DNA of 64,000 nt from Parvibaculum indicum (GTDB lineage Bacteria > Pseudomonadota > Alphaproteobacteria > Parvibaculales > Parvibaculaceae), in NCBI RefSeq assembly GCF_011762095.1, contig NZ_JAASQO010000002.1, positions 248,001-312,000 of the forward strand, given 5' to 3'. Shown here in pieces: positions 61,178 through 64,000 of this stretch; the first letter of the stretch is position 1, and each line of letters opens with the position of its first letter. A model generated the notes under the pieces. The model saw only the letters and a program-made list of their open reading frames with translations, was not told where the DNA came from and made no database searches. Both the position numbers and the translations under genes were made by a program.

Positions 61178-62836
61178 ATGATGATGGGAAGCGTGGAGGG
61201 GAAACGGGCAATGCAGGTTCCGGGACAGATACTGGGCGATCTGGCAAACGGCTTTCTGTCGCTTGCCGACAACGACAATTTCATCTGGAAGACGGTCGAT
61301 CTTCTCTCCGCGCTTTTCGTGGTCGCGGTCGGGATCGCTTTTCTGGCCGTCATCGCGGTCTATGTCATCGACCGCACGCAGACGACCCACGCGATCCGCC
61401 GCAACTATCCGGTCATCGGCCGCCTGCGCTATGTCTTCGAGGCGCTGGGGGAATATTTCCGGCAATATTTTTTCGCGATGGACCGCGAGGAACTGCCTTT
61501 CAACCGGGCGCAGAGAAGCTGGGTCTACCGCGCCGCAAAGGGCGTCGACACCACCGTCGCCTTCGGCTCCAGCCGCGACATCCGGCCCGCCGGGACGATC
61601 AATTTCGTCAACACGCCCTTCCCCACACTCGACCAGAACGCCGCCGACACGGCCTTTGCCGAAGTCGGCCCCTTCTGCCGGACGCCCTATCGCACCGCGT
61701 CCATCTTCAACATCTCCGGCATGAGCTTCGGCGCGATCTCCAAACCGGCCATCCGCGCGCTCTCCAGGGGTGCGAAAAAGGCGGGTATCTGGATGAACAC
61801 CGGCGAAGGCGGCCTGTCGCCCTATCATCTGGAGGGCGGCGCCGACATCGTTTTCCAGATCGGCACGGCCAAATATGGCTGCCGCGATGAAACAGGCGCG
61901 CTCAACGATGCGCGGCTTGCGGAAATCGCCGCGCACGATCAGGTAAAGATGTTCGAGATCAAGCTCAGCCAGGGCGCCAAACCCGGCAAGGGCGGCATGC
62001 TGCCCAAGGAAAAGATCTCCCGCGAGGTCTCGGCGATACGCGGCATTCCCCTCGGCGAAGATTCGATCAGCCCCAATCGTCACCCGGAAATCTCCACCAT
62101 CGCCGACCTGCTGGACATGGTGGAGCATGTGCGCGAGGTGACCGGCAAACCGACCGGCTTCAAGATGGTGATCGGCGCCTATGGCTGGCTGGACGAATTC
62201 TGCGAGGAAATCCGGCGCCGCGGCGTGGAGCGCGCGCCCGATTTCATCACCGTGGACAGCGCCGATGGCGGCACGGGCGCCGCCCCCATGCCGCTCATCG
62301 ACTATGTGGGCCTGCCCATCTGGGAAAGCCTGCCCATGCTCTGCGACATTCTCGCCCGCCACGACCTGAAGAAACGCATTCGCGTGATTGCCAGCGGCAA
62401 GCTCATCAATCCGGCCGAAGTCGCCTGGGCGCTTTGCGTCGGCGCCGACTTCGTCACCTCCGCGCGCGGTTTCATGTTCGCACTGGGATGCATCCAGTCT
62501 CTCCAGTGCAACAAGAACACCTGCCCCACGGGCATCGCGACCCACAAGAAAAAGCTGCAACGGGGCCTCGACGTCACCGACAAGTCGGAGCGGGTGCGCC
62601 GCTATGCCGAGCGCGTCTCGCATGAGGTCTGCATGATCGCCCATAGCTGCGGTTGCGACGAACCGCGCAAACTCACCCGCGAGCAGGCCCGCATCATGGG
62701 CCCGAGCGGCGTGTCCGTGTCGCTTGCGGAATATTACGAGCGCTGGTCCGCACCCCATTCCGTCCATTCGCTGAACGGCATCGAGCGCCCGACATTCGAC
62801 CATGCGAACATACGGGCCGGAACGGCGGCCGATTGA
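61178..62836 (+). CDS. FMN-binding glutamate synthase family protein with membrane anchor
   Basis: 552 residues. After an N-terminal membrane helix (TVDLLSALFVVAVGIAFLAVIAVYVI) comes the glutamate-synthase large-subunit-type (beta/alpha)8 flavin domain: ISGMSFGAISKPAIRALSRGAKKAG, NTGEGGLSPYHLEGGADIVFQIGTAKYG, TVDSADGGTGAAPM, and the [3Fe-4S] cysteine pattern CIQSLQCNKNTCPTGIATH (C-x5-C-x4-C). No glutaminase domain and no small subunit nearby, so it is unlikely to be a true glutamate synthase. ATG 61211 (MQVPGQ) is the alternative start. It resembles membrane-associated FMN/3Fe-4S oxidoreductases of unknown partner. Confidence 0.88.
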   Translation: MMMGSVEGKRAMQVPGQILGDLANGFLSLADNDNFIWKTVDLLSALFVVAVGIAFLAVIAVYVIDRTQTTHAIRRNYPVIGRLRYVFEALGEYFRQYFFAMDREELPFNRAQRSWVYRAAKGVDTTVAFGSSRDIRPAGTINFVNTPFPTLDQNAADTAFAEVGPFCRTPYRTASIFNISGMSFGAISKPAIRALSRGAKKAGIWMNTGEGGLSPYHLEGGADIVFQIGTAKYGCRDETGALNDARLAEIAAHDQVKMFEIKLSQGAKPGKGGMLPKEKISREVSAIRGIPLGEDSISPNRHPEISTIADLLDMVEHVREVTGKPTGFKMVIGAYGWLDEFCEEIRRRGVERAPDFITVDSADGGTGAAPMPLIDYVGLPIWESLPMLCDILARHDLKKRIRVIASGKLINPAEVAWALCVGADFVTSARGFMFALGCIQSLQCNKNTCPTGIATHKKKLQRGLDVTDKSERVRRYAERVSHEVCMIAHSCGCDEPRKLTREQARIMGPSGVSVSLAEYYERWSAPHSVHSLNGIERPTFDHANIRAGTAAD

Positions 62837-62854
62837 GGCTCAGCGCGCAGTTTT

Positions 62855-63739
62855 TCACCGCGTAGGCACAACGAGCCTGAGGAAATGCGCGCCCATGGCG
62901 ATGGTCTGGGGAAGCGCGCCGCGCGCATCCCCGTCCACTTCGACCGCCAGCCCCTCCGGCGAGAGGGCTTCGATGCGCCGCGGGTGCATGATCTCGACAT
63001 CCTTGAGCCGGGCCACGCGGCCAAGACCCAGCGCCGCGAAATAGCGCGCAAAGGCCATCCTTCCGCCGGATTTGAACAGCGTCAGCGTGAGCCCGGGGTC
63101 TTCGATATGCGCATCGGGCGCCAGTACGTATGGCCCGGCGAAATGCCGCGCATTGCTGACCACCGCCCAGGCGCAACGCTTTTCCTGCCCGTCCACGCGC
63201 AGCACGATGTCGCGGGCCGGCCCGGCAAACCAGAGCTTCAATCCCGACCAGACGAATGCCGCCTTGCCGAAGACGCGCTTCATCCGCGCATCGATGTCAT
63301 GCACGACTTCGCCGTCGAAACCGATCCCGACCATGAGCAGGAAAATGCGGTCGTCCACGAGCCCGGTGCCGATGAGTTGCGCCGGCCCCGAAAGAAGCAT
63401 GTCCGCGATGTCCCCCTCGCTGGTTTTGAGCCCCAGTTCGATGGCCAGGACATTTGCCGTCCCGAGCGGAATGATACCGAGCGGCGTACTCTGCCCGAGA
63501 AGACCGCGCGCGACTTCGTTGATCGTGCCATCGCCGCCCGCGGCCACGACCACATCGGCGATGCCGTGGCGCGACGCGGCGGCTGCAAGTTCGGTCGCAT
63601 GGCCCGGCCCCCTGGTCTCGTCCAGCGTGATCTCGACGCCCGCCTGGTTGAGGCGTTTGATGACACGTTCCAGAAGGTCCCTTTTCCGGGCGCCCGCCAT
63701 TGGATTGAAAATGATGTGAGCCGAGCGGCGTAGCGCCAA
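62855..63739 (-). CDS. Diacylglycerol kinase family lipid kinase (YegS/DgkB-like)
   Basis: 294 residues: IIFNPMAGARKRDLLERVIKRL near the start, the nucleotide motif VAAGGDGTINEVARGLLG, PLGTANVLAIELGL, and a C-terminal beta domain. The GGDGT motif is complete. It phosphorylates diacylglycerol or another lipid or sphingoid. Convergent with the glutamate-synthase-like gene. A 226-base gap follows on the right with no clear gene. Confidence 0.9.
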   Translation of the reverse strand: MALRRSAHIIFNPMAGARKRDLLERVIKRLNQAGVEITLDETRGPGHATELAAAASRHGIADVVVAAGGDGTINEVARGLLGQSTPLGIIPLGTANVLAIELGLKTSEGDIADMLLSGPAQLIGTGLVDDRIFLLMVGIGFDGEVVHDIDARMKRVFGKAAFVWSGLKLWFAGPARDIVLRVDGQEKRCAWAVVSNARHFAGPYVLAPDAHIEDPGLTLTLFKSGGRMAFARYFAALGLGRVARLKDVEIMHPRRIEALSPEGLAVEVDGDARGALPQTIAMGAHFLRLVVPTR

Positions 63740-64000
63740 ACCGGACCTCCCCAGCTAACGAAACCGAAGTCGCAAAAACGTCATAAACCCGTCATCTAAC
63801 CGTATCCGCGTACACGGATTATCCCGCCAATCGGATCCGGCGAATCGCTTATATCGCGTAACGAGTCGATAAGCGAGCGGATTGATCCGTAGGCGAACCA
63901 AGGCCGAAAATCGAATCGAGGCCGACAGTCCGCCGACGTCGCGCAACTGTGAGACAGATGGTTACATGACCCTGCTGGACACGGCTTTCAACAGCCTCGG
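63740..64000. other. Right-edge region, possible start of a gene
   Basis: The last 261 bases contain no complete gene. An ATG at 63966 opens a plus-strand frame to the window edge (MTLLDTAFNSL), but with only 11 residues and no strong Shine-Dalgarno it cannot be called with confidence. A small inverted repeat ATCCG/CGGAT lies near 63804-63819. Confidence 0.35.

Noticed and set aside
63804-63819. ATCCG/CGGAT inverted repeat near the right edge as a terminator or operator
   Set aside because: Only five base pairs and no T-run; too weak to call.
1-64000. CRISPR array, prophage, insertion sequence or toxin-antitoxin system
   Set aside because: No direct-repeat arrays with spacers, no transposase, integrase or phage structural genes and no toxin-antitoxin gene pairs were recognised.

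Overview
The window reads as a contiguous piece of a GC-rich alphaproteobacterial chromosome carrying mostly housekeeping and metabolic genes. The lineage call rests on a GapR (DUF2312) gene, a CpdR gene facing an N-formylglutamate amidohydrolase, COQ9 beside peptide deformylase, a split transhydrogenase alpha subunit (pntA1/pntA2) near a tiny aa3-oxidase subunit IV, the zinc-less form of ribosomal protein L36, two DUF465 proteins and a PAS_5 protein. The many acyl-CoA, Rieske-oxygenase and TauD-type genes fit a heterotroph that degrades lipids or hydrocarbons, for example in the Parvibaculum/Rhizobiales neighbourhood, but the genus cannot be fixed from sequence reading alone. No phage, insertion sequence, CRISPR array or rRNA operon was seen.

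Layout. 1-9 kb: a propionyl/acetyl-CoA synthetase cut by the left edge, a TauE/SafE permease, UbiX, two DUF465 proteins, a diguanylate cyclase, purE-purK, a PAS_5 protein, COQ9, peptide deformylase and rpsU. 9-14 kb: a Rieske oxygenase divergent from a TetR regulator with paired operator-like palindromes, then an unusual fusion of a Rieske ferredoxin domain with a large helical domain, a GNAT enzyme and two small DUF proteins. 14-21 kb: the pntB-pntA2-pntA1 transhydrogenase, cytochrome oxidase subunit IV, an ABC1/UbiB-type kinase overlapping an M3 peptidase, and an OmpA-like lipoprotein. 21-31 kb: an orphan NtrC-type regulator, a lipoprotein, a LuxR-alpha/beta-hydrolase fusion, GapR, DUF1244, a possible gamma-glutamylcyclotransferase-fold protein, glycerate kinase and pyruvate kinase. 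31-42 kb: hydrolases, a TPR protein, a saccharopine-dehydrogenase-like reductase, two paired HAD proteins, L36, an MFS transporter, acyl-CoA dehydrogenase, a membrane protein with an unclear start, a nitroreductase and a fasciclin protein.

42-51 kb: a co-directional set (DUF35 zinc-ribbon/OB protein, SCPx-like thiolase, VOC protein, TauD/TfdA dioxygenase, radical SAM protein) that looks catabolic, convergent with an RND efflux pump and its adaptor. 51-55 kb: a LAB_N protein, a GT2 polyprenyl-phosphate glycosyltransferase, an ArnT-like GT39 enzyme and a PAP2 phosphatase, together a plausible lipid A remodelling module. 55-64 kb: a LolA-like protein paired with an outer-membrane barrel, tRNA-Val(GAC), cpdR, N-formylglutamate amidohydrolase, a strong candidate small RNA with an exposed anti-Shine-Dalgarno UUUCCUCCCU motif (resembling the rhizobial MmgR/alpha-r8 family), a lytic transglycosylase, a membrane-anchored FMN glutamate-synthase-like protein and a lipid kinase.

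The most interesting items are the small RNA at 59684-59780, the Rieske fusion at 10868-12472, the LuxR-hydrolase fusion at 24133-25875, the lipid A-type cassette, the DUF35-thiolase cluster and a palindromic interspersed repeat present twice. All family assignments come from reading motifs by eye, without database searches.
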